Assembly (NCBI GenBank): GCA_012295225.1
Contig: WMKK01000019.1
Coordinates: forward strand, 267,167 to 331,166
Direction of reading: 5' to 3'
Length of the DNA: 64,000 nt
Source of the DNA: Ostreococcus mediterraneus
Lineage: Eukaryota > Chlorophyta > Mamiellophyceae > Mamiellales > Bathycoccaceae
Shown here one piece after another: positions 10,135 through 19,489 of the stretch. The position numbers were made by a program, and so were the translations under genes. The notes beneath the pieces were generated by a model. It did not search any database. It was not told the DNA's origin and saw only the letters and a list, made by a program, of their open reading frames with translations. Numbering within the stretch: position 1 is the first letter of the stretch; the number at the start of each line of letters is the position of its first letter.

Positions 10135-10959
10135 CTAGGCGTCACCATCCCCGCCGCCGTCGTCGTCGTCGTCGTCAATCATCTCGACGCGCTTGTACAT
10201 TAAAATTTTCTTCTTTGTCCCCGCCGTGAACGCTCGAGCAAACATTTGACCAACTTTCCCAACCGTATCCTCCACCTCACGCGCATTCACCCGCACGTAC
10301 CCGTACCGTTCATACAACCTCAACGCACGAACATTATCCTCATCGACGTGCAGCGCAATAACCGCAGGTTTCGGTCGCATTTTCCCGCAATACTCGTCGC
10401 ACGCGCGCAGCAACGCTCGACCGACGCCTCGCCCGCGTCGCTCCGGCTCCACCGCCATGCCGCTCAAATACGCAAAATACGACTGCTCCGTCAACCCTAA
10501 CGCCAAAGGCACATTCGCCACAATCTTTTCCTTGCTCGCCTTGGCGCCGAACGCGGGAAGCGACGTGACATCGACGCATCCAAAGACGTCGGCGTTCGCG
10601 TCGCTCGGAGCCACATCCGCGTCAAGCGCCGTCGCTCGTAACAGCACGAACGCCGCGCCCGACCAGCGGATTTTCGCCACCAGCCCATCGAGCACGGTAT
10701 TTGTCGTGCTCGGCGCGTCGAACGCGCGCGCGGTCGTGCTCGCCACGACGCGGAGCTGCGTGAGCAACGCGTCGCCATCGCCGGTGACTTGCGTCACCAC
10801 GCACGACGCTTTATCGTCCTCCACCGTCGCGCGCGCGACGCGAACGGCGCGCGGGCGACGCGCGATGCGCGGTGACGATGATGACGGGGCGTGGCGTCGC
10901 GGTGGCGCGCGCGCGCGCGCCGTCGACGCGCGCATGTGGGGCGTCGATGAGTGACGCAT
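10135..10959 (-). CDS. GNAT-family N-acetyltransferase, probably plastid
   Basis: 274 residues from the ATG at 10959. The acetyl-CoA binding motif A is clear as SGMAVEPERRGRGVGRALL (V-x-P-x-x-R-G-x-G-x-A), followed by an ALHVDEDNVRALRLYERYGY motif B helix and strand. The first ~45 residues are Arg/Ser/Pro-rich with no acidic residues, fitting a transit peptide. The organisation resembles plant plastid GNAT enzymes that acetylate lysines or protein N-termini. The acidic C-terminal tail (poly-Asp) is unusual. The open frame runs upstream to 11622 antisense to the SET gene, which I regard as spurious. It is head-to-head with the SET gene with almost no promoter between them. Confidence 0.85.
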   Translation of the reverse strand: MRHSSTPHMRASTARARAPPRRHAPSSSSPRIARRPRAVRVARATVEDDKASCVVTQVTGDGDALLTQLRVVASTTARAFDAPSTTNTVLDGLVAKIRWSGAAFVLLRATALDADVAPSDANADVFGCVDVTSLPAFGAKASKEKIVANVPLALGLTEQSYFAYLSGMAVEPERRGRGVGRALLRACDEYCGKMRPKPAVIALHVDEDNVRALRLYERYGYVRVNAREVEDTVGKVGQMFARAFTAGTKKKILMYKRVEMIDDDDDDGGGDGDA

Positions 10960-10992
10960 GAATGTGCGCTGTGCGGCACAGTTCGCCTCGCT

Positions 10993-12369
10993 ATGCGCGC
11001 GCGCGCGGCGCCGAGCGCGCGAGTGGTGGATGGTGACGGCGCAGCGAGTGGTGTGCGACGCCATGGGCGCGCTGGGCGGCGTCGCGCGGCGGTTCGTGCG
11101 GCGCTCGAGGCTGTTGAAGGTGATGATTTCGTGAATTGGTTGAGCTGCGCGTGTAAAGACGACGGAATTGCGTCGCGCGTGCGCGTAAACGGCGCGTGTG
11201 CGGTGACGAAGGCGCGAGGGATTGAAGCCGTGCGTTCGCTTGCGCCTGGTGAGGTGATATTTTCGATTCCGTACTCGCTGGTGATGGAAACGAGGTTGGC
11301 GTTGGATGCGAGCGAGGCTGACGGTCGAGGCGAAGCGTGGTCGAGCGCGATGGCGATGGATATTCTCGAGCTCAAGCGTGATTTTGACGGTGCTGGGGCG
11401 AGTCGACGACGATGGTTGGAAGAACTTCCGTGTCCGGCGCCGAGCACGCCAGCGATGGACTTTAATGAGGAGGAATTGGCGATGATTGAAGACGAGCGCG
11501 TGCGAGCCGAAGCGATTCGCGTTCGCACGGCGCACGAACGGGATGTCGTCACATACGCCGATAGGTTGGCGCACATCGGCGCGAGTGCGGATGATTTTAG
11601 GGAAGCTCGCAACGTCGTGCACTCGCGAGTATTTGCGCGAAGAGATGGGGATTGCGTGTCAAAATTGCTCGTACCCGGAGTCGACATGGTGAATCATTCG
11701 GCGACGCTCGCGAACGCCGTCGTGCGCGTGGTGACGAGTCCCGAGAACTGCCAAGGTCGTGCGGCGACGGAAGAAATCGCCGATGTGTCGTCGAGCTCAT
11801 CTGCCGCGTGCGATGTCGTTACAGAGGACAAGTATTTCCAGCTCGTCGTCGATCCAGACGGAGAAACGATTGACTGCGGCGACGAAGTGCTCATTTCATA
11901 CGGCGCCTTCCCGAACGATCCTTTCTTTATGTACTTTGGTTTCGTGCCCGATGACAATCCGAACGATACGGTGATACTATTCGACGACGTCGACGAGCTG
12001 TTCGACTTCATCGAACGTGACGAGACATTGGCGGCGAAGGCACTTTGCATGGACGACGACGCGAAATCTCGAGCTCGAGCGGTGAGCCCATCCGCACTGT
12101 CGTGCACAATCGACGCTGTGGATGGCGCATTAATCCAAATCTGTGACGGCATTATTCAAATACCATGGCTCGACGTCGTGCGCGCGCGTTGCCGGAATAT
12201 ATTAACCGGCGGTCGATTTTCCACAAAAATCGCCGAAGACGTCGCGCTCGCGCGCTCAAACACACTCTCCCCGAACGCCGCGCTCGCGCTGGCGTTCCGA
12301 TTGCACAAAAAAGCCATCTTAATCGCCCCGCTTGGGCAATCTCTGGCGCAATACGAACCAACCGCGTAG
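10993..12369 (+). CDS. SET-domain protein methyltransferase (Rubisco LSMT/SETD3-like)
   Basis: 458 residues from the ATG at 10993; an upstream in-frame ATG at 10951 would overlap the start of the opposite gene. The N-terminus is Arg/Ala-rich, resembling a transit peptide. The split SET domain shows an early GIEAVRSLAPGEVIFSIP strand, the SAM-binding asparagine-histidine in GVDMVNHSA, and the catalytic tyrosine region in DEVLISYGAFPNDPFF. A C-terminal helical region resembles the Rubisco LSMT substrate-binding domain. The family methylates lysines or histidines of specific proteins, such as Rubisco or plastid aldolase. The substrate is not determinable from sequence. Confidence 0.85.
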   Translation: MRARAAPSARVVDGDGAASGVRRHGRAGRRRAAVRAALEAVEGDDFVNWLSCACKDDGIASRVRVNGACAVTKARGIEAVRSLAPGEVIFSIPYSLVMETRLALDASEADGRGEAWSSAMAMDILELKRDFDGAGASRRRWLEELPCPAPSTPAMDFNEEELAMIEDERVRAEAIRVRTAHERDVVTYADRLAHIGASADDFREARNVVHSRVFARRDGDCVSKLLVPGVDMVNHSATLANAVVRVVTSPENCQGRAATEEIADVSSSSSAACDVVTEDKYFQLVVDPDGETIDCGDEVLISYGAFPNDPFFMYFGFVPDDNPNDTVILFDDVDELFDFIERDETLAAKALCMDDDAKSRARAVSPSALSCTIDAVDGALIQICDGIIQIPWLDVVRARCRNILTGGRFSTKIAEDVALARSNTLSPNAALALAFRLHKKAILIAPLGQSLAQYEPTA

Positions 12370-12429
12370 CGTTTTCATAGCGATAGCTTTTTCATAGCGT
12401 TTTCATACAGCACTACAGCCTCGATTCTG

Positions 12430-12594
12430 TTACGTGCTCTCACACTCCGACGCACGTTGGATCGCCGCCGCGCACTCCGTGACACGCGCACGGCGCGCAC
12501 GATTTGTACCGCGCTCGAGCGACTCGGAGCGCCTTAGGTGCGCTTCAGTGCACGCACGCGGCGTGAGCTCGACAATTTGATTTTGGTCATCCAT
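12430..12594 (-). CDS. Possible small hypothetical protein (54 aa)
   Basis: The gap between the SET gene stop and the WW-protein start (12370-12689) holds one short frame starting at ATG 12594, MDDQNQIVELTPRACTEA..., charged and predicted helical. No family is recognised. It is positioned divergently from the WW-protein gene with about 95 nt between starts and converges on the SET gene. Coding status rests only on gap size and composition, so it may be a chance frame; nothing else is seen in this gap. Confidence 0.3.
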   Translation of the reverse strand: MDDQNQIVELTPRACTEAHLRRSESLERGTNRARRARVTECAAAIQRASECEST

Positions 12595-12689
12595 TTCTTG
12601 GGTGTTGAATACAGTTTGGCGTTCACACGCGCGCGCGCTCGATAAGAACCCACACAGACACCCATATCGCGTCAACGTTATCGTACACC

Positions 12690-14582
12690 ATGGTCAGCGC
12701 GAAGGATCTCTCAAAGGCGTACTCGCTGAGCGCGTTCGCGAGCCGCGAGCAGACTGAGAAACCGAGCGACACAGCCGACGCCGAGCGCGCCGTCGATACC
12801 GCGAGCGATTCGGGCAGCGCGGGTCAAAGATCGATGTACAGCCTGTCGCAGCGTTCGAGTGATCGCGACGAGTTCGCGCGTCCGGCGAGTGTGATGGATG
12901 CGTCACCGGCGAGCGTCGCCCCGCCCGCGCCGAGGCGTAAGTGGCGAGGCGAAGAGCTCGATGGCTATTTAATCGTCGGCGAGTACGAAGACGCGCAAGG
13001 TAACGTGTGGTTGAAGCGGCGTGATAAAGATATTGGACGCGAGCACTTTTTTAATCCCGCGAGCAAGGTGAGAGAGGATGAAAAATCGCGAGAATGGCGA
13101 GTCATAGACGTGGATTCGGATGAATCCGGCGGTAGCGAAAGCGAACGGGAGGACGAAGACGACGGTACGGATTTCACGAGTTTAATCACCGGGGAACGAT
13201 GGAAAAAGTATCATGAAAAATCACGCGATGCGTACTTTTACGTAAACTCGAAGACGAATCAGACAACGTGGGAACATCCAGATGGGGATTTTGGCGACGC
13301 GCTCGTGTCGGTTGGATTCACCGCGCTCGGCGGCGTCCCAACTAAAGCCGACGTTGACAATGCCGAGCGCGATGCGCAGGAAGACGCACAAATGAGCAAA
13401 AAGACAGCGGTTATTTCGCACGACGAGAGAATCGATACAAAGTTTACAAAATTGTGCGTGGTGAATGAGCGTTGGTTAGAAAAGTATCCACCCGTCGTCG
13501 CCGTACCATCACGGCCACACGATTTCAAAGGCGTGTATGGCGAGGAGGCTGCGTTTTGGGACCCCGAAGCGGACTCGCATTCCGTCGATAACAATGAAGG
13601 ATCAGAGCGTGGGGATAACGTATTCGATGACGCGTACGAGGCGGAAGACTCGCTCGCGCGGTTTACGTCGGCGGTGGATTTGGCGACGCCAGAGGAATTG
13701 CGGCCGCTCGGCGTCGCGCGCGCGTACGTGGATTCGTTGCTGAACGCGATGTTTGATCTCATCGATGACGACGAAAATTACGCGCACGCGAGAAAGATAC
13801 TCGCGGCATCCTCAGCATCGACGGCTGCGTCAAAGGTATCGTCGGCGTCGGTCAAAGCGAAACAAATGCCGAGCACGAAAAGGTCATCACACGTCATCGT
13901 CGCGACGTTAAACGCGCACGAATCGTCAGAATTAAGCAAACGCGATGCGTTTGAAAAACGCCGCGCGGCGTACCGGAACACTATTGGCGATGAGCGCTTG
14001 AAATTTGACCGGGAGGATGACGACATTGACGAGACAATTTTTCGTCGACGCTTACACGCGCCGTACGATCTCGTCATCTCCACCGCGTTGCGCATCGAGA
14101 GTGTGGCACACGGAGACCATAGTGATGAAAATAGCAACGACGCCGCGAGCCATTCAGGCTCGCATGGGTATTCCGATTCCGAGGGCACTCGCAAAGAACT
14201 CGCGGCGTTGCGCGCGTCAAAGACTATGCAAAAGTCGGCGACGACGCGCCGGCGAGAAGCCGAAGACGCTCGCATCGAAGCCGAATCCCAAGCCGAATAC
14301 GCCACCGCTCAGAAAAGTAAAGAAGAAGACGTCCGCGAACGCCGCGGCTTAATCGCATTCTTAGCGAGAAGTATGTCCAAAAAGGCACGCGCCGCTCGTG
14401 CCGCTGCAAAGCAAGCCAAGCGAGAGCAACGGCGAGACGCCAAAGCCTTGGCAAACGCTAACTACGCCGCCCCTTGGGAAAAGCACGAGCAGAGAAAGTC
14501 AGTACGCGCCCAAGCTCTTATATCAGACTCCGAAAGCGACAAGAGCGCAAGCGATTTTTTGTTTCAACGCCAAAAGTCTTAA
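12690..14582 (+). CDS. WW-domain protein
   Basis: 630 residues. A WW domain is seen at about residues 167-195: GERWKKYHEKSRDAYFYVN continuing to TNQTTWEHP, with both signature tryptophans and the final proline, so it should bind Pro-rich ligands. A related aromatic segment lies upstream (LDGYLIVGEYED...VWLKRRDKD). The N-terminal region is Ser/Asp-rich, the middle is acidic, and the last ~120 residues form a long basic coiled-coil-like helix rich in Ala, Lys and Arg. The overall family is not recognised. WW proteins of this shape occur in splicing, transcription and nuclear scaffolding, but that is inference only. Confidence 0.8.
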   Translation: MVSAKDLSKAYSLSAFASREQTEKPSDTADAERAVDTASDSGSAGQRSMYSLSQRSSDRDEFARPASVMDASPASVAPPAPRRKWRGEELDGYLIVGEYEDAQGNVWLKRRDKDIGREHFFNPASKVREDEKSREWRVIDVDSDESGGSESEREDEDDGTDFTSLITGERWKKYHEKSRDAYFYVNSKTNQTTWEHPDGDFGDALVSVGFTALGGVPTKADVDNAERDAQEDAQMSKKTAVISHDERIDTKFTKLCVVNERWLEKYPPVVAVPSRPHDFKGVYGEEAAFWDPEADSHSVDNNEGSERGDNVFDDAYEAEDSLARFTSAVDLATPEELRPLGVARAYVDSLLNAMFDLIDDDENYAHARKILAASSASTAASKVSSASVKAKQMPSTKRSSHVIVATLNAHESSELSKRDAFEKRRAAYRNTIGDERLKFDREDDDIDETIFRRRLHAPYDLVISTALRIESVAHGDHSDENSNDAASHSGSHGYSDSEGTRKELAALRASKTMQKSATTRRREAEDARIEAESQAEYATAQKSKEEDVRERRGLIAFLARSMSKKARAARAAAKQAKREQRRDAKALANANYAAPWEKHEQRKSVRAQALISDSESDKSASDFLFQRQKS

Positions 14583-14634
14583 ACGTTGTAACCAAATGTA
14601 GCCCAGCGTCACTCCGCGCCTCGCCTCGTCGCCC

Positions 14635-15609
14635 ATGTCGTCGTTCGCATGCGCGCGCGCGGCGTCAGTCGACGCACCGCACGCGTCCACGTCGTTCGCG
14701 CGCGCGCGCGCACCGCGCCATCGCCCTCGTGCGACGCCGCAGCGCCGCGAACGCGGCGTCCACTCGAAGGTTGTCCCAACGCATCCGCGCGTCGATGAGG
14801 ACGGTTTCGTCGCCGACGCATCGTGCAATCGCCGCCGCGCGCTCGCAGCGGCGTCGTCACTGGCGTTCATCGCGTGGTCCGCGAACGGGCGCGCGGTGGC
14901 GACGTCGAATACGACGTTGAGCGACGCGTGGAGCGCGCTCGGGGGCGGCGACGCCGACCTCGTCTTCCCCGAGCTCTTCGAAGGCAATTGGATTGCGAGC
15001 GCTACGTGCACCGCCGTCGACGCCCCGCTCGGGGACGAGTTTATCCGCGACCGCGGCGCCTTCGAGCGCCAGCGCGCGGACATTGGCGCGGAGTTTAACT
15101 ATCCAATTCGATTTTCTAGAAATTCCAGAGGCGACGTCGTGCAGGATCGAGCGTTCAACGTGCGCGCCGTCGCCGAAGCCTCGCGCGGCGGTGGACGTCG
15201 CGTGCTCGATGGAGAGATAGATTGGGACATTGACGACCCAAATGTGTTGAAATTGACCACTGGCGACGGGGCTAGGGTGTTTTATCGCGTACAAGCGCGT
15301 TCGATGGAGACGAATATCGACGCGAGAGCGCTGACGACGTCTGAACTCGCGCAAATCGTCGTCGATCGCGGCGGCGACGCCGGCGGTGTCGAGCCCAAAG
15401 TAAAATCCACGCGCGTGGTGACGAAATATAAATACCGCACCGCGGAAGAAGCCAAACGCGGGCCTCAAATCGTCGTGAGCCAAACAGTGTACGAGTATTT
15501 GACGTCGTTTGACGACGACCAAAAATTCATCCAAGCGCGCGGCAAACCCGTCGAAGTCTCCGTGTACAAGCTCGCGCTCGTGCCTTACGACTACGACACC
15601 ATGAAATAA
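14635..15609 (+). CDS. Predicted thylakoid-lumen protein of unknown function
   Basis: 324 residues. The first ~60 residues form a Ser/Arg/Ala-rich plastid transit peptide and are followed by a twin-arginine lumen signal: NRRRALAAASSLAFIAWSANG at about residues 63-83. The mature part (from about 90) starts with a conserved-looking LFPELFEGNWIASATCTAVD type segment and ends with a beta-rich region containing TRVVTKYKYRT and VVSQTVYEYLTSF. This resembles uncharacterised cyanobacterial/plastid lumen proteins of lipocalin-like fold, but I cannot name the family securely. Single exon, starting 52 nt after the WW gene on the same strand. Confidence 0.8.
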   Translation: MSSFACARAASVDAPHASTSFARARAPRHRPRATPQRRERGVHSKVVPTHPRVDEDGFVADASCNRRRALAAASSLAFIAWSANGRAVATSNTTLSDAWSALGGGDADLVFPELFEGNWIASATCTAVDAPLGDEFIRDRGAFERQRADIGAEFNYPIRFSRNSRGDVVQDRAFNVRAVAEASRGGGRRVLDGEIDWDIDDPNVLKLTTGDGARVFYRVQARSMETNIDARALTTSELAQIVVDRGGDAGGVEPKVKSTRVVTKYKYRTAEEAKRGPQIVVSQTVYEYLTSFDDDQKFIQARGKPVEVSVYKLALVPYDYDTMK

Positions 15610-15986
15610 TCGTCGTGTGCGCATTTATTCTCATTAGCCACGTGTGATTGCGTTTAGGAGCGCCTTACCAATCCTCACGCGTCCCACCATCCGTGACGTC
15701 ATGTTTTTACCACAATCACCGCCCCTGTCACGCGCCATTGGACGTGGTTAAACCCTGGAGATCTATTGTGCGCGCTTCAAGGAATGTCATTCATATGCAG
15801 CAAAAGCGTTTTGCGGAAGAATACACGCAATGATCGCGTTTGTGAGGATCCAACGATGTTACTGTCCGCGACAACTAAACCCTAGGGCAACTTGTCCCAC
15901 GCCCCGCAGTTCGCGTCGCTCGCACGCGCGCCCCATCGCGGATTTCACCGCGCACGCACGCGCGGACGATCGAGCGCAATACGCAC
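15610..15986. other. Intergenic region upstream of plastid GlyRS, with telo-box-like motif
   Basis: About 375 nt without a credible gene. AAACCCTAG at 15877-15885, about 100 nt before the GlyRS start, is the only motif I can point to. Confidence 0.4.
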
Positions 15987-18900
15987 ATGACACTCGGCGG
16001 GTTGTCTCTCGCCGCGCGCGCGTGTGCGCTGCGTCCATTGCGCGCTTTGGTGCTGAGACGCGCATCGTCATCGACATCGTCACCGGTCGCAGTCGTCGCG
16101 CGTAAGGCGCCCGTGATGTGCGGTGACGTCGGTCTCGGCGCGCCGCGACGCGCCGCGCGCACGCCGCATGGTTTGGTGCGTTCGTCGTCGCCGTTCGCGC
16201 GGTCGATGACGAGGTTGACGAAGTCGCGGGCGAGCGCGAGCGAGACGGCTCCAGCCGCCGCGCGAGACTCGTCGTCGAGCGCGCGCCGTAACCCGTCCGC
16301 ACCGACGTTCCAAGACGCCATTTTGCGCTTGCAGCAGTACTGGTCCAGCCGTGGGTGCGCGATCGTGTTGCCGCATAACACCGAGGTTGGGGCTGGGACG
16401 ATGAACCCGGCGACGTTTTTACGCGCGTTGGGTCCCGAGCCGTGGAACGTGTGCTACCCGGAGCCGAGCGTGCGTCCGGATGATTCTCGGTACGGCACCA
16501 ACCCGAATCGCGTGCAGAAACACACGCAGTTTCAGGTGATATTGAAACCGGCGCCGGCGAATCCGCAAGAGATGTATTTGGGATCGCTCGAGGCGTTGGG
16601 CATCGATACGTCGGCGCACGACGTGCGCTTCGTAGAGGATAATTGGGAGTCTCCGGTGCTCGGGGCGTGGGGTCTCGGGTGGGAAGTGTGGATGGATGGT
16701 ATGGAAGTGACGCAGTTTACGTACTTTCAGCAGTGCGGGTCGTTGAAGGTGGCACCAACGGCGGTGGAGATTACGTATGGGTTGGAGCGGATTTTAATGG
16801 CGTTGCAAGGCGTGGATCACTTCAAGGATATTGCGTATAACGACACGATGTCGTACGGTGAAATGCGCATGCAAGAAGAGTATGAAATGTCGGTATTTAA
16901 CTTGGATGAGGCGAGCGTGGAGACGCACCGCACGCGATTTGAATTAGCGGATAAAGAAGCGTTGCGTATGCTCGAAGCTCGGTTGCCCATTCCGGCGTTT
17001 GACAACTTGCTCAAGGCGTCTCACGCGTTCAACGTGCTCGATGCGCGCGGCGCTGTTGGCGTAACCGAACGTCAAAAGTTATTTGCTTCGATGCGCAACT
17101 TGGCGCGCGAAACCGCCAAGCTTTGGGTAAACAGACGCGAGGAGCTCGGATACCCACTCGGCGTTTCTGACGCCGTCGCTGGCGTGTCCCTCGTGCACAG
17201 TACCGGAGCTTTACCGACCACCGCCGCCGATTGCGTGATTGAAATAGGCACAGAAGAGTTGCCTCCGCAAGACGTGACGACCACGGCGAAACAGTTCGGC
17301 GACGCCATCCAAGATTTGCTCAAGGCGGAAGGCTTGACGAATGCCGGGGTTTCCATCGGCGCCACGCCTCGACGATTCGTCGTCTCTATCAAAGACTTGA
17401 GCCCTGGGCAAGAAAGTGTCAACGAGCGTGTGCGTGGACCGCCTTTGAGCCGCGCGTTCGAGGATGACGGTGTGACCCCATCGAAGGCTGCACTTGGTTT
17501 TTGCAAGAAGAATGGCGTCGACGCGAGCGCGTTGGAAAAGGATGACGAATACGTCTGGGCTGTCATTCGCAAGGAGGGCCGCTCCGCTGTAGGCGTCCTC
17601 GAAGATGCGTTGCCGAAAATTATCGCGTCCATTTCGTTCCCTCGCGCCATGCGTTGGGCCACGGGATCGGACAACGCTTTTAGCCGTCCGTTGCGATGGT
17701 TGTTTGGCGTGCACGGCGAGCGACATTTGACATTTCAAGCGTTGGACGTGCACAGCGGCACGTCGACGCGACTCTTGCGCACGAGAGGTGACGTTTCTGA
17801 CACGTACAACGCCGCCAACGCTAAGGAGTACCATGATTTATTAGCCAAGGAATCCATCGTGATCAGTTTTGAAGAACGCATGACGAGCATCTGGAACGAC
17901 GCTCAAAACGCGGCGAAATCTGTCGGCGGCGTCGTTCCAGAAACCGCGCGCGACGGCTTGCTCGATGAAGTCGCAAACTTGGTCGAAGCGCCGAACGTCG
18001 TCATGGGCACGTATGACGACGCATTCTTAGCCTTGCCGAAAGAGGTGTTGGTGATGGTGATGCGCAAGCACCAACGATACTTTCCGGTAGAGAATGAACG
18101 CGGAGAATTAAAACCGTACTTTGTGACGTTTGCCAACGGCGCGTGCGACGTCGACGTCGTCAAGCACGGTAACGAAGCTGTATTGCAAGCGCGCTATGAA
18201 GATGCTAAATTCTTCTACGATGACGATTTAAAGAAGACGCTGGCGGAATTCAAGCCCAAGCTTAGCGGGATTACGTTTCAGCAAGAACTCGGCAACATGT
18301 TGGAAAAGACGACGCGCGTCGAAGGTTTAGTCGCCGACGTCGCTGCTGCACTCGGGTACGGCGCTGACGTCGTCAAGCCCGCGCAACACGCCGCGGGGTT
18401 AGCGCGCGCGGATTTAGCCACGAGCATGGTCATGGAACTCACCGCGTTGGCGGGCACCATGGGACGACACTACGCCGAAAAAGAAGGCTTGCCGCGGGAC
18501 GTGAGCGAGGCCATCTTTGAAGCGTGTCTCCCGCGAAGCGCCGGAGATTCCTTACCGTCCACGCCCGCCGGCATCACTGTTGCCGTGGCTGATCGCTTAG
18601 ATACGCTCATTGGTTTATTCGCCGTCGTGGGTGGCCCCAAGGCGTCGGCAGATCCATTTGGCTTGCGCCGAGCGGCGTACGGTTTGGTGCAAACGCTCGT
18701 CGCGTCTGGATCCGCGTGCGACGTGCGCTCGCTCATCGAGCTCGCAGCGGCAAAACAACCAGTGACTGTGCCCGCAGAGCGCATCGACGAGTGCGTGACA
18801 TTCATCACCCGTCGTCTCGAACAATTATTTATCGACGCCGGAAACGACGTGGAATGCGTGCGCGCTGTTTTGAAGGAACGCGGCGGCTCGCCGGCATTGG

Positions 18901-19289
18901 CGTCCACCTCGGTAGCCGAACTCGTCGGAATCGACGCCAGTGCGTTGGAAACATGCATGCGCGTGTTGAGTCGCCCGACGCGTTTAGTTCGAGGCAAGTT
19001 GGCGGCAGATGCAAACGTCGCGATTAATCCCGCGAGCTTTGATTGCGACGAAGAACGGGCATTGTTCGCGGCGTACGAAGCGGCAAAGTCCAAGATTTCA
19101 TCCGAGTGCTCGGTGACGGATATGATTCACGCCGTGTGCGAAATGGATGCCGCCGCGACGGCGTTTTTCGACAACGTCCTCGTCATGGCGGAGGATGCCG
19201 AGGTGAAGCGGAACCGCATGGCGTTGTGCGCGGCGATTTCTGAATTGCCCAGAGGCGTGGTTGATTTCAACGAGCTTCCGAGCTTCTAG
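15987..19289 (+). CDS. Glycyl-tRNA synthetase, organellar, fused alpha-beta bacterial type
   Basis: 1,100 residues in one exon. A ~100-residue Arg/Ala/Ser-rich organelle presequence precedes the alpha-subunit (GlyQ) catalytic domain, which begins TFQDAILRLQQYWSSRGCAI and carries GTMNPATFLRALGPEPWN and FTYFQQCG, a class II core. From about residue 415 the beta-subunit (GlyS) follows: CVIEIGTEELPPQ, RHQRYFP-like KHQRYFPVENE, and the HD-like and anticodon-binding C-terminus with RVLKERGG-type sequence. The alpha-beta fusion is the known plant plastid/mitochondrial form (EDD1 in Arabidopsis). It charges tRNA-Gly for organelle translation, matching the L3, L9 and S1 genes nearby. Confidence 0.95.
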   Translation: MTLGGLSLAARACALRPLRALVLRRASSSTSSPVAVVARKAPVMCGDVGLGAPRRAARTPHGLVRSSSPFARSMTRLTKSRASASETAPAAARDSSSSARRNPSAPTFQDAILRLQQYWSSRGCAIVLPHNTEVGAGTMNPATFLRALGPEPWNVCYPEPSVRPDDSRYGTNPNRVQKHTQFQVILKPAPANPQEMYLGSLEALGIDTSAHDVRFVEDNWESPVLGAWGLGWEVWMDGMEVTQFTYFQQCGSLKVAPTAVEITYGLERILMALQGVDHFKDIAYNDTMSYGEMRMQEEYEMSVFNLDEASVETHRTRFELADKEALRMLEARLPIPAFDNLLKASHAFNVLDARGAVGVTERQKLFASMRNLARETAKLWVNRREELGYPLGVSDAVAGVSLVHSTGALPTTAADCVIEIGTEELPPQDVTTTAKQFGDAIQDLLKAEGLTNAGVSIGATPRRFVVSIKDLSPGQESVNERVRGPPLSRAFEDDGVTPSKAALGFCKKNGVDASALEKDDEYVWAVIRKEGRSAVGVLEDALPKIIASISFPRAMRWATGSDNAFSRPLRWLFGVHGERHLTFQALDVHSGTSTRLLRTRGDVSDTYNAANAKEYHDLLAKESIVISFEERMTSIWNDAQNAAKSVGGVVPETARDGLLDEVANLVEAPNVVMGTYDDAFLALPKEVLVMVMRKHQRYFPVENERGELKPYFVTFANGACDVDVVKHGNEAVLQARYEDAKFFYDDDLKKTLAEFKPKLSGITFQQELGNMLEKTTRVEGLVADVAAALGYGADVVKPAQHAAGLARADLATSMVMELTALAGTMGRHYAEKEGLPRDVSEAIFEACLPRSAGDSLPSTPAGITVAVADRLDTLIGLFAVVGGPKASADPFGLRRAAYGLVQTLVASGSACDVRSLIELAAAKQPVTVPAERIDECVTFITRRLEQLFIDAGNDVECVRAVLKERGGSPALASTSVAELVGIDASALETCMRVLSRPTRLVRGKLAADANVAINPASFDCDEERALFAAYEAAKSKISSECSVTDMIHAVCEMDAAATAFFDNVLVMAEDAEVKRNRMALCAAISELPRGVVDFNELPSF

Positions 19290-19489
19290 TGACGACGACG
19301 ACGAAGAGCAGCTTATTACCGGTAATAGTTAAAAAAAACATCTTCATCGTGCTTCCACGTTTACCCAGCGCCAACGTCCCGGCGTCGTTAAAAAAAGTAT
19401 ACATTCATTTATTCTCGTTTTACAAACAGTACAGTAAAGTAAGTACAACAGATAAGAATCTTACGTTGTGATGGTACACTCGACGACGA

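Noticed and set aside
10960-11687. Long minus-strand open frames extending the GNAT gene upstream and overlapping the SET gene
   Set aside because: They are His/Arg/Ser-rich shadows of the SET coding strand; the GNAT protein has a good ATG and presequence at 10959.
14857-15624. 255-codon minus-strand frame opposite the lumen protein
   Set aside because: The plus frame has a transit peptide plus a twin-arginine signal; the antisense frame has no recognisable features.
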